From positions 25,805,372 through 25,869,371 of the forward strand of contig NC_092797.1 of NCBI RefSeq assembly GCF_918797505.1: a stretch of DNA of 64,000 nucleotides. Reading direction: 5' to 3'. The stretch comes from Bemisia tabaci. Its lineage: Eukaryota; Arthropoda; Insecta; Hemiptera; Aleyrodidae. The translations under genes and the position numbers were made by a program. Positions within the stretch are counted from its first letter, which is position 1. The number at the start of each line of letters is the position of its first letter. The notes beneath the pieces were generated by a model. It had not been told where the DNA came from and did not search any database. It saw only the letters and a program-made list of their open reading frames with translations. Shown here piece after piece: positions 1-12,275 of the stretch.

Positions 1-1027
1 GGTAAATGAATCGTTGATGTCAAAAAGACCCGAGCGCGCTACAAACTTTTTATTGTTAAACTTTCCGAAGATATCAGACAAACTTCTTTGGCTTTACGAA
101 CCATGTAACCACGAGGACATTTTTGTGTGTTTACTCTCACTCCATTAATTTTATGCGATTGTCTCATGTTATGTTGATGGCTGCTAGTTATGCTGCCATT
201 AGAGTACCAAAGTGTTCCTACTGTATCTTGGCAATTTATGATGGCTTTAAAAGGAGATTCCAAAGGAGGCTGTGGCTTTGCACTTCCTTGGTAAGATTCT
301 TGTATTCACAGCGAGTCAGCAAAGGGCTCGGAAATTTGATCTTGCCGTTCATACAGCCGAAAAGACAGTCAAAAAATTTAAAATAAAAAATGACGCACGG
401 ATAGAATTTGAATTTGTCACTTATCATGATGACAACATCAATTTTTCTGGTAAACAAATACGAAATTTTTTGCATTGATACGTTACGTTATGGAATAGAG
501 CAGTTGTGTCTATCAATAAATAACCAACGATAACGAAATGGAGGAGGGGCAACAACTACAAAATACCTATGCGTTTTTTTTTTGTTTTGAGTATTTCCTG
601 TTTCTCGTCATATGTTCAGGCCACGAAAAGTGAAATTCAATCAACGCTGCTGAGCGCTTAAGAAATTGCAAACTTACTAAAAATATGGATCACAGTTTGG
701 CACTACAAACTAAATATAGAGAGGATTAGCACATCAGCATTATTATCGACTTGTAGGTACTCCATTCTTATATTTTTTTGGTGATAGGAAATGTTTGAAT
801 AAACACCTCAAAAAGTGATTGTAGGGAAAAATTCTTCAATCATTAAAAATGGAAGGAAGTTCGATCTTTATTTAAACACTACTTGTTCCAAAAAGGATCG
901 CTTTCCGAGAGAAAAGTTCATTAAAGAAAGACACTAACTTATTCTGAAATTTTTCGACCTATAATGATGTACACACGTCTGTTTGAAACGTGGAATTGGA
1001 TATTTTTTTAGGCAAATGAAAACATGC
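1..1027. other. Non-coding, no recognised feature
   Basis: AT-rich sequence. The four short open frames at 39-478 overlap one another on both strands and show no family motif or codon structure. I see no gene here. Confidence 0.6.
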
Positions 1028-2614
1028 ATATCGACGGTGAAACTACCAAACCACGTATCTCGTTTGCGGCGTTTAAAAATCTACGCTCACATTTTATTTC
1101 TTTGAAGTAGACCAAATCAATATCATTCCTTGAAAGAGCCGTATGCAAAAACGACATTTTTCGCCCCCCCACTAAAACTTATTCAAACTTCGTCTACCAG
1201 TTACTAATACTGGAGCGCTTCTTTCCTCAAATTTTCAGACCCCCAAAAAATTTTGGGGGGCGCTAGGGGGGGTGGAAGTCAAAATCTGTGGCCCTCGATA
1301 TCTTTCGAACGAAACAAGACATTGAGGCCCGGTTTGGACTAAAAATCGTCTAAAATTGCATACTTTAAGATTCTAAAGGTCAAAATCCCAAAATTAAATT
1401 TTTAACTTAACTTATGTGCTTTTTTTCAGTTTTTGAGGAAAAACAATTTCTTTTAAACAGATTAAATTGAAATTTCACATTTTTTGATTTGAACCAAAAC
1501 CAGTTTTTTAAATTGTTCGTCTTTTTCCGCATCCAACGAGTGGTCGTATAAGCTGGGGAACCGAACGGTTCCGGAGTTATGATCGATTGAAGTTTCCGCT
1601 CAACGCGCGCCGACCGATTTTCGCGCGCAAAAAAGTCGGATTTGACTGTTATTAAATCAGATTTAATGTTCAAACTGAGCAAAATGCATTATTAGGGACT
1701 CTTGAGGGTCGCTGAGTCCAGAAATTACAGATACTTCCAAAAAATTCACGTTTTTAAGATTACAGCTCCGCACAGGACCACTGAGCGGCCGGTCGGCGCT
1801 CAGTGGGCCTCTAAAATAGCGCTACGGAGCTGTAATTTTAAAAACGTGAATTTTTTGGAAGTATCTGTAATTTCTGGACTCAGCGACCCTCAAGAGTCCC
1901 TAATAATGCATTTTGCTCAGTTTGAACATTAAATCTGATTTAATAACAGTCAAATCCGACTTTTTTGCGCGCGAAAATCGGTCGGCGCGCGTTGAGCGGA
2001 AACTTCAATCGATCATAACTCCGGAACCGTTCGGTTCCCCAGCTTATACGACCACTCGTTGGATGCGGAAAAAGACGAACAATTTAAAAAACTGGTTTTG
2101 GTTCAAATCAAAAAATGTGAAATTTCAATTTAATCTGTTTAAAAGAAATTGTTTTTCCTCAAAAACTGAAAAAAAGCACATAAGTTAAGTTAAAAATTTA
2201 ATTTTGGGATTTTGACCTATAAAATCTTAAAGTATGCAATTTTAGACGATTTTTAGTCCAAACCGGGCCTCAATATCTTGTTTCGTTCGAAAGATATCGA
2301 GGGCCACAGATTTTGACTTCCACCCCCCCTAGCGCCCCCCAAAATTTTTTGGGGGTCTGAAAATTTGGGGAAAGAAGCGCTCCAGTATTAGTAACTGGTA
2401 GACGAAGTTTGAATAAGTTTTAGTGGGGGGGGGCGAAAAATGTCGTTTTTGCATACGGCTCTTTTCACGGAATTTTCTCCGCACAAAGAGGAAAAATCAC
2501 AGAAATTTTCAAGACTGGATGTTAAGTAGTTTTTCATTTAAAAAATAAAGTATGACAGGAAGTCTGCGACGTCGCAAACCGAGATACGTGGTTTGGTAGT
2601 TTCACCGTCGATAT
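1028..2614. mobile_element. CGACGGTG-family MITE, copy A, split by a foldback element
   Basis: The ends read ATATCGACGGTGAAACTACC and its inverse at 2595-2614. Outer parts match the copies near 5.3, 12.1, 19.3 and 36.7 kb, including the conserved block AAAGTATGACAGGAAGTCTG. The element is interrupted at about 1131 and resumes at about 2467. No coding capacity is visible. Confidence 0.8.
1131..2466. mobile_element. Giant near-perfect palindrome (foldback element) inside MITE copy A
   Basis: Two arms of about 660 bases meet near 1792-1800 (CCACTGAGC ... GCTCAGTGG). The arms differ by only a few bases, apart from a short asymmetry beside the centre. The same 91-residue open frame appears in both arms at 1407-1682 (-) and 1913-2188 (+), which follows from the symmetry and does not show a gene. 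The outer end is TGAAAGAGCCGTATGC. The arms contain C-runs and a GGGGGTCTGAAAATTT motif. Confidence 0.9.
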
Positions 2615-3591
2615 CTTTTCTATGTGAGATGGAAAAAAATACATAGAAAAAAATGAAAAGTGCGCGTGGCCATATAAAATAACCATTTCCTCGCAACGAG
2701 ACAGAATTTTCATTTTTCCAAGTTGAGCACTTCAGAAGCAAGACATTCCATTAAAAGTGCATGATTTAAGCTACGGATTCCCCACCATCCGTATTCAATT
2801 GAAAAAAATACAAGAAGAAAAAAACCGCTGATACCGACGAGTGAGCTGGCTCTCTAGTTCATGCCCGGTGCACAAGTGACTGTTCGAAATTTACAATTTC
2901 AGCAATTATGCGGATGCACTCAAGCCAATTTCCCTAAATTCAAGACGCAAACTTTGTTATTTTAAAACCCCGAGAAAGTTCTATCCTTTTATGAAGAAGG
3001 TAGATACAGATAAGGCACAAAAGTTGAGTGAATGGGAAAAGGAGCGCAAAGGGAGTTCAAACGCGGGGAGGGGGGAGGGCGGGAAAACTTGGGGAGGAAA
3101 TAGAAGACCGAGAGGAGATAAGACAAAAAACAACTCCGGAAGAGAGGACACAGATTTGAAAAACCAAATTGTCGGGGGAGGGGCGGGAAGAGACCGGGGC
3201 TTTGACAGGAAACGACTCGATGTTGGTTGAAAAATTGTGGGACGTCCGGGCGAGGGGTTGGGGGTTAGGATTCGCTCGGCGCTAGAGAACCGCGACCAAG
3301 AGGACGACCCAGAACAAAAGAGCGCGACTCTATCTGCGCTCGCTTCTCTTCGACTAATTAGGTGACTCCCGAGGAAAGTGTAATTACGTCACAATATCAG
3401 ACGCCGCGCCACGATCCAGCGGCTTATTCCAAGAAGGCACCGCAAGTCCTCGGGCTTTCTCTTGGGTGTTTATGCTATGCATTGAATAAGTCGTTCGGTT
3501 AGAATCCATATCGACATTTTAAGGTGATTCGACGGTTGCAATTTTTTGTGTCAAAGGGACGTGCGATGTATCGCATCAATTCGTTCCATAA
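2615..3591. other. Non-coding, with a purine-rich G-run stretch
   Basis: No gene seen. At about 3030-3200 the plus strand is strongly purine-rich with several GGGG runs, enough for local G-quadruplex formation. The open frame at 2991-3230 is low complexity (Gly/Arg/Lys) and follows from this composition. Confidence 0.5.
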
Positions 3592-3805
3592 TGGAAATAT
3601 TGCATGAGTGAGGAATTTGCGATTTGACTATTGATCCTTATGTAAAAGTTCGCGAGAAACACGATGGTGCCACTGGTTTTTTTTGAAATCAACACCCAAA
3701 CTTAAAAAAAGCTCTCAAGTTGAGGCCAAAATGGAGGGGATATCCCACGCTATCCTGAGAGTCCACCTCTACATCAAGACAAACTCTCCATGCAAAGATA
3801 GGGAG

Positions 3806-4770
3806 CCCTGGTAAAAATTGGCGGTAGAATCTGTGTTCCAAAATACCATAGACCTAAAGCCGGCTGTAAGATTTTCAATAGCTTCTACAGCCGGCTGCAC
3901 AGTTTCTTAAAGCTTTTTATAGCCGATGACGATTAAGCCACAGCCAGGCGATAAAGTGTATGCTAAATGTTACTAATTACGGATGCTAGGACTTAGTGAG
4001 TTTTTGGACTACCACTCTGTTTTTTGGCTGTAGTATCTTGATTTATTTTGAGCGGAAAGCTTCGTACGTTTGAAGGATGCCTGCCATTCCTAATATGTTG
4101 GAGCGCCTTCAATTTCGTATGATACTGTGCAATACCTCTGGTGTGAAAAAGTTGCTTCAAGCGCCGTGGCAAGCTGCGGCGTGGCGGGCGGGCAGCCAGC
4201 GCGAAAAGCGCATTAGCGCCTACAAACATAACAGGGATACTTCACGCATTGCGGAATGCGTGAAGTATCCCTGTTAGGTTTGTAGGCGCTAGTGCGCGCT
4301 TATCGCTGACAGCACGCCGTTGCGGGCGCCGCTCCGCTCTGTGTTAGGCTCCAATAAATAATCTCGCGGAGTCAACGTTTTTCAACTCATGATTTTGAAA
4401 TTTTTGCACATCCTGCATGAATTATTCTCATTTTAATTGATGGGGAAAAAAGATGTATTAAAGGAAAATATGTGTGTTTTGTAAATATTATGGTGGTTCC
4501 GTATCAAACTTAATGATTTCCATAGCACACGAATTTCTACTAAATTTCTTATAGCCTTTTATTTTATAGCCGATGGCGATAAAAAGTAAAGCCCGGCGAT
4601 AGGAACTATAGCCCGGCTGTATACTTTTTTATCGCTTCGTATAGCCCGGCTATATGATTCGCTCCGCTTTCTACAGTCAGCTATATGATTTTCTATTGCC
4701 TTCTATAGCTGGCTTTAAGAATTCCTATGGTATTTTGAAACGCAGCTCCTATCGCCAATTTTTACCAGGG
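3806..4770. mobile_element. CCCTGG element, copy 1 (965 bp, TSD AG)
   Basis: Terminal inverted repeats CCCTGGTAAAAATTGGC and the inverse. It is flanked by AG on both sides, and removing the element restores the foldback sequence GATAGGGAG-AAAATA. Subterminal regions carry many AGCCGGCT-like motifs. The centre is GC-rich with a 76-bp palindrome at 4215-4290. No transposase is encoded, so it is non-autonomous. Confidence 0.88.
4215..4290. repeat. 76-bp central palindrome of CCCTGG copy 1
   Basis: Arms AGCGCCTACAAAC ... GTTTGTAGGCGCT meet at GCATTGCGGAATGC. Nearly perfect, and would fold as one hairpin if transcribed. Confidence 0.9.
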
Positions 4771-4872
4771 AGAAAATACTCTGACAGGGCTGCCACTTTA
4801 TTCGAGGACTATAAAACTGAAAACACGGCAACCCTGCTAATGTATTTGCTCCCTATCTTTGCATGGAGACAT

Positions 4873-5336
4873 GGAACAACAACGTCAGACTAGAACTTCC
4901 TCAACCTATTTTATCCAAATGCAATAATTTTATCAACATATTCACAAAACTACAGGAGTTTATTTAACAAGCGAAACGCGTTGAAATCAGAGAAAAAAAT
5001 TCAACTACTGAAAAAGTCGTATTAAATTCAAAAAGAAAACGAAATAGAGACTCATACCAATTGCATAATGAATTGCTCGGAACTTTCAAATGTATTGCAG
5101 AATGATAGAGTATGGATTAAAACATTGCCAAAATAACTGATAATTAATTAAATATATTTAAGGAAAGTTTGTGTGTAATGATATTGCATGGACATGGGTC
5201 CTCCTAAACTGATGGTACATACATTGTTTTCAAATTGAGCAAGAAATTTTAATTTCTAATAGCAAAATGTACTCAAACGATATGACTGTGAAAAGTATAG
5301 CATCTCCAGGCTTTCTCCGTAGCATTTCGACGGTGT
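4873..5336. other. Non-coding, AT-rich
   Basis: Nothing recognised between the foldback remnant and the next MITE. Confidence 0.5.
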
Positions 5337-5580
5337 AAGTCGGCAATCACATAACTCGTTTGCGGTGTCTGAAAATCTCCGCCTCTATGTTATTTTTTTG
5401 AAGGAAAACAAATTGACATCATTCCTTGAAGTTTTTGTAGAAATTTCGCACAGAGAAGAAAAAGCACGGCAATTTTAAAGAATTGCCGTCGAGTAGTTTT
5501 CTGTTTAAAAAGTAAAGTATGACGGGAAGTCTGCGACGTCGTAAACTTCGAGTTATATGGTTGCCGACTTACACCGTCGA
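5337..5580. mobile_element. CGACGGTG-family MITE, copy B (intact)
   Basis: About 244 bp with terminal repeats TCGACGGTGTAAGTCGGCAA and the inverse. The interior matches copy C at 36.7 kb closely. It contains the family block GTATGACGGGAAGTCTGCGA. Too short to code. Confidence 0.85.
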
Positions 5581-6536
5581 TTTGTTCCATATTCATGCAA
5601 CTCCGGTTTTTTGAGGACAACATAAGATCCGGAGTAAAGTGCACTCCAGGTTTCACCCAAGTCAGTGTGGACCAATGGCAAACTCGAAGGAGTCCGATAG
5701 ATAGACCATGGCAGCGCTGTTAAAAACCTAATGAGCGAGCAGAAGATCGCGCAATCCTAGATAAGGAATCCCGGGGCAATTACCAGATGCCAGAGTTTGC
5801 GCGATGCAGGGATGCACCTTTAGAAATTAAGATATTCCCTCCGGCCGGATTGCTATATTTGTCTCGACTTTGTTATACTGTCCTAACCGGATTAGTTATC
5901 CTGACGACTTTGTCTTTCCGCGCTCCTAATCGACGCCGCTCGCTTTAAATGGGCGCCATAAAAAAGGGAATGCTTGCACCCGGCTGAACGCGAAAAAAAT
6001 GGAAATGAGGAAAAGAAGGTAGAGAGAAGATTGTTTCTATCTGACTTCTCTCCTGTGAGGGAGACTTTGCTGCAATGATTTGATGAGAGTAAAAAGCGGG
6101 CTTGAAAAAGAAACTTTACTGAACTTTGAGTTGCGGATGCGAGGGTCTAACGAATCTAATAAAAAAGGCGAACTTATATATTTCATCGCAAAAATTAGGC
6201 AGTTGAGCCTCCGAAGAAAACATCACTAGGTATACATTAAGCCTCGCCATACCTAATTTATTTCGACCGCAATTTCTCAACCACTCTGATTACACATTGA
6301 CTGAGTGTTAATGATTTAACCGCCTCTTGGCATGAATGAAAAGCCTCCTAAATTCTATGATCAACGCTTCAAAATTACTTCATCTCCAAAGATACGTATA
6401 TTTTGCGATTCGAATAATGATTGTTTTCTAATCGAATGCTTTGCCTCGCCATTTTGATCCGAGGCCACTGAGAAAAAGGTATGAATCAAATCACGTGATA
6501 TGTTTCTTCAATCAGGTCATGCGTAATGGCCTGGTT
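5581..6536. other. Non-coding, no recognised feature
   Basis: Unique-looking sequence, more GC-rich at 5650-5960. No open frame with family motifs. Confidence 0.45.
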
Positions 6537-6797
6537 ACACGATCAAATTTCCGTCAAATTCCGATCAAGTGGTGACTGGTGCGCACCATTTACCATTAAA
6601 TTTCTGCGGCCTGCAAAAATGGAGCTGTGGGGCTCATCCTTCATCTGATTTCCACACAAACGTGCTTATTTCATGCTTATTTCAATTTACAGGCTGTTTT
6701 AATTAATTTTACTCATAAATCTAGATAACTCTCGACCGCCATCTCGGTCATCATTTTGATCGGAATTTGACGGGAATTTGATCGTGTAACCAGGCCA
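6537..6797. mobile_element. GGCCTGGTTACAC MITE, copy 1
   Basis: 261 bp with ends TGGCCTGGTTACACGATCAA and the inverse, followed by a second inverted motif around CCGATCAA. Flanked by TAA on both sides, which would suit a 3-bp TSD. Related copies at 12657-12926 and 49403-49559. Confidence 0.85.
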
Positions 6798-7909
6798 TAA
6801 AAATGATCAAGCCACGGAAAGTTTAAGAATTTTTAAGGAAGATATTGACATGTAAACATGACACCGGTGGAATGGAACACATTTTATACAAATAAAGTTA
6901 TTTTTATATGATTTCCATTTAGCAAACGGTACTTGTAAATGATTTTATCCCTCTAAAGGGTGATCCCCGTTGTAAGTATATAAATAATTTTCAACTGGGA
7001 ATTTTGTAAAGTAAACATGTAACGAAGTAACATAGTTTAGTTCCTGCCCCGTCCGGTGCCTCATTGTATTGCCTCAGCACACGAGGTATTGGAGGCGCCG
7101 AAGCATGACATGTCATCGCCACCAATTCGCTGGTATGTCTAAGGGATTTCCCTGAAAACAAAATTATAATATGAAAACGCCGGCATCATCGAGCGGATGA
7201 CAGTAGGACGATCGCGGTCGAGGACGACAAAAGGAGTGAATAAAATGATATATGCGCCAGCGTTACACATTCAGTCAACATCCCGACCAAAAATCAATTC
7301 AAAAGGATAATGGGCGAGCGAACTGGCAAGGCAGCGGTGCATTCACGCATTTGCCCCTCAGACAGGCCGCCCCCCTCGCCCCACGCGGCCCGGCTATCCA
7401 GGACCCGGTGAAAGGAAATAAAATTTAGTGCAGCTGAAATATGGTGATAGCAGAAATGATGCATTGGCTGTAATGGCTCTTGTCGAAATGCTTCGCCACC
7501 ATGTATCAGCTCAGCTCTTGACTTCGCAACGAGGAGTCGTGGGGGTTTCGCCTCCTTATTTTTTCACAGACCAGGTCATCGGTTCGCGCGGGCACGACAT
7601 AATATTTTCTGGAACTTGCTTATTGAGATTCCTCTCATACGAATGTTAAGTGAAATACCGCGCGGCGGTCGGAACGATGCATTTGTTGTCGTATAATTTC
7701 TCTCGAGTTTCGACGACGCGTACTAGAGGAAGATTTTTAAATTGCACCCATTCCTCCTATTTTTTTTGCAGAGCTGGACATCTATAATAATATTGGTTGC
7801 ATTTTATGAGAGAGTTATTTTGATGGGACGTTCCTGCTTAAAAGAGGGGCTTGAAAAAACGTAAAATGAATGTGCTTTAGGACAAAATAATCTTATCGAA
7901 GCAAATATA
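6798..7909. other. Non-coding, no recognised feature
   Basis: No supported gene. The 73-codon frame at 7428-7649 begins with a non-ATG codon and has no recognisable domain. Confidence 0.45.
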
Positions 7910-7917
7910 AAAGGACC

Positions 7918-8692
7918 CAGGGCCGGATTAAGGGGGTGGCCACATGGGCCGCGGCCCACGGCGGCAAATTCAGGGGGCGGCAAATTTTGCAATTTTTTTA
8001 AATGTAGGTATAAAACAAAATCGGATTCAGAAAAAAAAAAATTATCAAAAAGAAAAGGAAACAAAATGTCTTTTTCCTGAGAGTACAGTAATTTCTAATT
8101 TTGTCGTTTTCTCGGTGATACAAGAGACAGCATCTTTAATTAGAGAGGAACTAAACACGCAAGTTTGCCTGGAGCTCAGCGCAGAGAGAAATGATGACGA
8201 GGTCTTGAGATAGCGCCTACAAGACTGCATGAATACTTCACACATTGCGCCAAACACAGTGCGGTCACGCAGTTGGGAGCGGTTGGCGTGAAACGCATGG
8301 CGCCTACAAGACTGCAGGAATACTTCACGCATTGCGCCAAACACAGTGCGATCAGCGCGGCGCGGCGCAGCGCAGCGGCGGAAGTTAAAATTATTAAACC
8401 ACGTTTATGTTTGTTCTTTCATAAGTTTTTGGTATAAATGGAGGATCTTGTCCACACAGAGATAGGTTTACGGAACTTAAATTTCGCGTCAAGTTCCATG
8501 AAATTTTGCTAGTAGTGTCGACAGGGCTTTCGCAAAAAAATGTATCCAACACGAGTAGGTATACGCGTCTTATGCACCCCTCCCCCTCCAGCACGTTCAC
8601 TTGATGGTTTTTTTTGATTTTTTAAAACGAATGAGAAGGGGGCGGCAAAATACAGGCGGCCCATGGGCGGCAAGTAGGTAAATCCGGCCCTG
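7918..8692. mobile_element. hAT-type CAGGGCCGGATT element, copy 1 (8-bp TSD)
   Basis: 775 bp with ends CAGGGCCGGATTAAG and TAAATCCGGCCCTG. Flanked by AAAGGACC (7910-7917) and AAAGGACT (8693-8700), a 7/8 match typical of hAT transposition. The centre carries two tandem copies (about 8212 and 8299) of a GCGCCTACAA ... ACTTCACGCATTGCG unit. Open frames inside are by-products of the repeats. Confidence 0.88.
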
Positions 8693-8700
8693 AAAGGACT

Positions 8701-10134
8701 ACTATATGTAAATTGCAAATTGAATCAGATGATTTGTTTCAGTTGTTGTTTCCGTCAATCATAGGTTAGAGTTGATTGATGTTATTGCCAAATAAGACGG
8801 ATACACGTATACGTGTAAACATGTAAGACTGCAAAAAATTGCAACCACCCCAGTGTGCTCTTGGAAAAGTCACATAGCAAAGAAAAAAAAGAGAAAAAAC
8901 AAAAAATTAGTACTTTCAAAATGGTTGTGAATAAATGCTAGGACTCCAAGACCTCGTCGTATCTCTTAATACGAAGACTCTAAGGTAGCATGCACGACTG
9001 ATGAAGAGAGACCAATGAAGTTCTACATGATGCATGCTCTTGTCAAACTAGGAAATGTATTGCTGCTCACAACACACTTAATTATTGGACACCATTTTGC
9101 GATGAGGAATTTCAATTTCCATGACACGTTTCAAAAATAAAATATTGATGACAAAAATGCGAAACCACGTGTCACTGTTTCCAACGTTGCGCAGACATTC
9201 TGTCATTCTTTCTTTGACCACTTTTGACCATTTCTTCTCTGACCAGTTTTCTTCCTTCAGGAAACTGGTCAATGCAACTTCTTGAAAATGGCCTTGATTT
9301 TTCTGCTCTGTCAGCTGTCAAGTTGAGAACTATTTTACATCTTGAATATAAAATGAATATTTTTTTTCGGCCCACGTGAATTAGAAAAATATCCAAATCT
9401 CATTTACTCAAAATTTTTCTGTTGACTTAGCTCATTGTTCAAGACTTGAAGTTCCGCTAGCATATTGACCATGAAAGGAAGAGGAGAGGGAGGCAGGAGG
9501 TTGATTTAACTAAGGAGCTTCCGCTTTTCCGAAAGGAAATTGTGGCTTAATTAAAATTGGATTTTGTAAGAAACGCCCCACAACGTTAATAAATAGCGGC
9601 CACCTTGCTGGATTGCCAAGCTGTGCTAGTAATCTGAAAAAATGGGCTGAATTCAGGCTAACTTGGAACACAATTGTATACCGAAATATTTTATTATTGA
9701 ATTTCATTATAGACTTGACACTTGTAAGGCTTTAGATTATATTCACATTTTAAACATAAATGGCAGAATGCTCCGAAAGAATTTAAGCACTCTACATGGT
9801 GGGTAACTAGGTGTACAAAATCAAGAACACAACGTATCTACCATTCCTCACGGCTCAGTTTCTTTTTTAGTGTGTAGTTTCAGGATTTTCAAGGGCCTTA
9901 CAGAAAATGTAATCGGATAGTTAGGAAGGAATTATTCACATGTAAGTTGTATAAACTGCAAAAAATTTGGCAGGTGGATGCCGTAAACAAGGACAAGCTT
10001 TCATCATGAAACAACGCAGCAAATTGATTAAAAATGCTCCCCCTAGAACTTTCGGCATGTCCCTCATTTTGTTATATCGTGGATCTAGAGAATCATTCAT
10101 AATTTCAGCAAACGAATCCTACACACGTTTAATT
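8701..10134. other. Non-coding; possible worn CGACGGTG fragment near 9155-9220
   Basis: 9160-9215 (AAACCACGTGTCACTG and CAGACATTCTGTCATTCTTT) weakly resembles one end of the CGACGGTG family. The rest is AT-rich with no gene. Confidence 0.35.
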
Positions 10135-10258
10135 TGGACGCATTTCTGTCAAACGGAAATATGTACATTAAGACATGAGCCCCAAGCCCCATGAGAATAC
10201 ATGCATAACAGGGCTCACGTCATAATGAACATAGTTCCGTTTGAAAAAAATGCGTCCA
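10135..10258. mobile_element. TGGACG MITE, copy 1
   Basis: 124 bp with ends TGGACGCATTTCTGTCAAAC and an inverse ending AAAATGCGTCCA. The interior has an inverted pair around ATGAGCCC / GGGCTCACGTCAT. Relatives at 60298, 62788 and, smaller, 47235. Confidence 0.8.
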
Positions 10259-11627
10259 TTTATATCACATCGTTTTCCGCAAATAGCACCCTAACCTGCG
10301 TAAGTTTCATAATAACTCAAAATCCTGCAGGAATTTTAGGTAACTAATAGATTTTTCCATAGGTAGGGATAGAAAGCTGTGGAATGGATCAAATTACTGG
10401 AAGGAACTTGGTTATGATGAGTTAGGTTTTTAATGTTTAAATAATTCAGAGAGAGTAAGGTAAGCAGTTTTTCAGATAAAATCGTTAAACTAGGATTTCA
10501 GTACAAGCATAATTATGATTTATGCATAATATATTATGATTTAAAATGAATACTTTTTATGAGAAATTAATTTATAAATATTTAAATGAAACGAATTCAT
10601 AATATTTCTTAAAATCACACACTCGCTCAAATATTTGAAATCATGATTCGATCGTCCATAGGGCTCTTTTCATAAATTGAGGTCGGGAGCTACACAATGA
10701 ATATGGTTTAATTTTTTACGATGGACTCTTGACACAAAGAAAATTCAAATGTTATCTTTTAATATACACGAAGGTACGTTTAACTCCCAGTAAACATACA
10801 TATGAGCGTGGTCAGAGGGCGTGCCCGTACCTAAAAGCTGACAGCCCCCCATAATTTTGTACTATTATTTTGCCATATTTTTGTACTATTTTGATCGTAG
10901 ATGTAGCAGCTCAATAATTGTGGACCTCGGTGAGGGGTACATGAGCTCTGAGCCCTCCGCCCCCCCCCCCCAAAAAAATAATATTTTTTTTTTCAAGTAT
11001 GCTTATGGTAATAAGCACAAATTCTGACACACCCCATTCCAACTCAGCGCGGGGGTGTCAGAAAAAAGTGATTATCAACAGACATGGCAACATCACTCAT
11101 TTATGTGGGCCTGATCCGGGAGCCCTCGTTGTAACAGTTTCACGAGAACATTAACGCTCCTTTAAAGCGTTTAAAAACAATCTTGCTACCTCCTTCCGGG
11201 CTCCTGAAGGGCGGAGGGGGAGGAGGGGGTTAGGGGAGGGGTGTCAGCGGTGCATGGACCCGGTCGTTGCGGTTGGCAACTTTTTTCGTCCCTCCTCCTC
11301 GCCATCCAGTGGGGCTGATCCCGGCCCCCCGCTCTTCTCTGATTGATGACCTGCTCCAACCCGCCCAAATAATTTCTTCGACGCAACAGCCAGCAGCGAT
11401 GAACCTTTCGAAAACTTTAAGAGCTCCCCGCGCCGTCGAGAACGGTTATTACACTTTTGAATTTCTCACATCATTATTCTCCCCCTATCCTAACCCCCCA
11501 CTCGGACTGCAAAAACGCGCTGCGACTCGCAGCTACCTGAGATGAGAAACACGTACCGTTTTACGTCTTCCCTTGTATCCGAACGTAGATTTCTACCTTG
11601 GGAGGTGAAAATGGCCAGACGGACATA
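10259..11627. other. Non-coding, with C and T homopolymer runs
   Basis: Includes C and T runs near 10960-11000 and a GC-rich, pyrimidine-biased zone at 11190-11560. The frames there (11186-11386 minus, 11267-11545 plus) overlap on opposite strands and show no family motif. Confidence 0.4.
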
Positions 11628-11880
11628 CTGCCGTGCTGAGGAAAAACGCCGTATGAACATTCGAGAGTTGCCAAATTTTCCCCGATAAAATGTTTATTTT
11701 GGAGGAAAGTTGTGAATATTTTTTCCTTAAACTTTCAGACACTTTAGATCAAATTACGAACAAAATTATCAAAGATTTTGGGAGAAAAAAATTCACAAAT
11801 TTTCCTGAGAATCAGCGATTTACCAGATTAAATTTGGCAACGCCTGGAGGCTCATACGACGTTTTTCCTGAGCACGGCAG
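11628..11880. mobile_element. CTGCCGTG MITE, copy 1
   Basis: 253 bp with ends CTGCCGTGCTGAGGAAAAAC and GTTTTTCCTGAGCACGGCAG. After the ends come conserved GTATGAACATTCGAGAGTTG and the matching GGCAACGCC. The 84-codon frame within is spurious. Confidence 0.87.
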
Positions 11881-12275
11881 CATTTTATTGTTCCACTTAA
11901 GGTCATTCAAGAACTCAAAAATCAGGTCTCTGTTCTTTAAATAAATTGTTCAGGACTTTTGTGAAAATTTCGCAAGAGTTAATACCGATCTCTTAATATA
12001 CTGAAAAAGCCCCCAGCTCTAGGAAAGCCTGAAGAAAAGCATTGGTATACCTATCGATGATGAAACTAACAAACTACATATCTTGGTTTGCGACGTTGCA
12101 GACTTCCTTTCATTCTTCATTTTTGTAATGTAGAATTACTGAGCGTCCATTCTTAAAAACTTCCGTGATTTTCCTTCTCTGTGCCAGGCAAACTCGGAAA
12201 AACCTCAAAGAAAAATGTGCATTTTTTCTCCTCGAAGAAAATAAAATGGGACAGAGCTATTTAAACACCGCAAAC

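Larger units (their letters stand above)
3592..4870. mobile_element. Foldback element, copy 1, split by a CCCTGG element
   Basis: The left arm at 3592-3803 (GCATGAGTGAGGAATTTGCG ... CAAAGATAGGG) matches the left arm of the intact foldback at 60400-60906. After the insertion (3806-4770) the loop and the start of the right arm follow at 4771-4870. The rest of the right arm is lost. The loop is in the opposite orientation to the 60-kb copy. Confidence 0.8.

Noticed and set aside
1407..2188. Two identical 91-residue frames on opposite strands
   Set aside because: Identity follows from the DNA palindrome; no domain or codon signal.
4200..4300. CRISPR-like or terminator-like hairpin
   Set aside because: It is a single palindrome inside a transposon of a eukaryotic genome, with no spacer array.
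7295..7430. GC-rich patch as a tRNA or promoter
   Set aside because: No A/B box pair or cloverleaf, and no adjacent gene.
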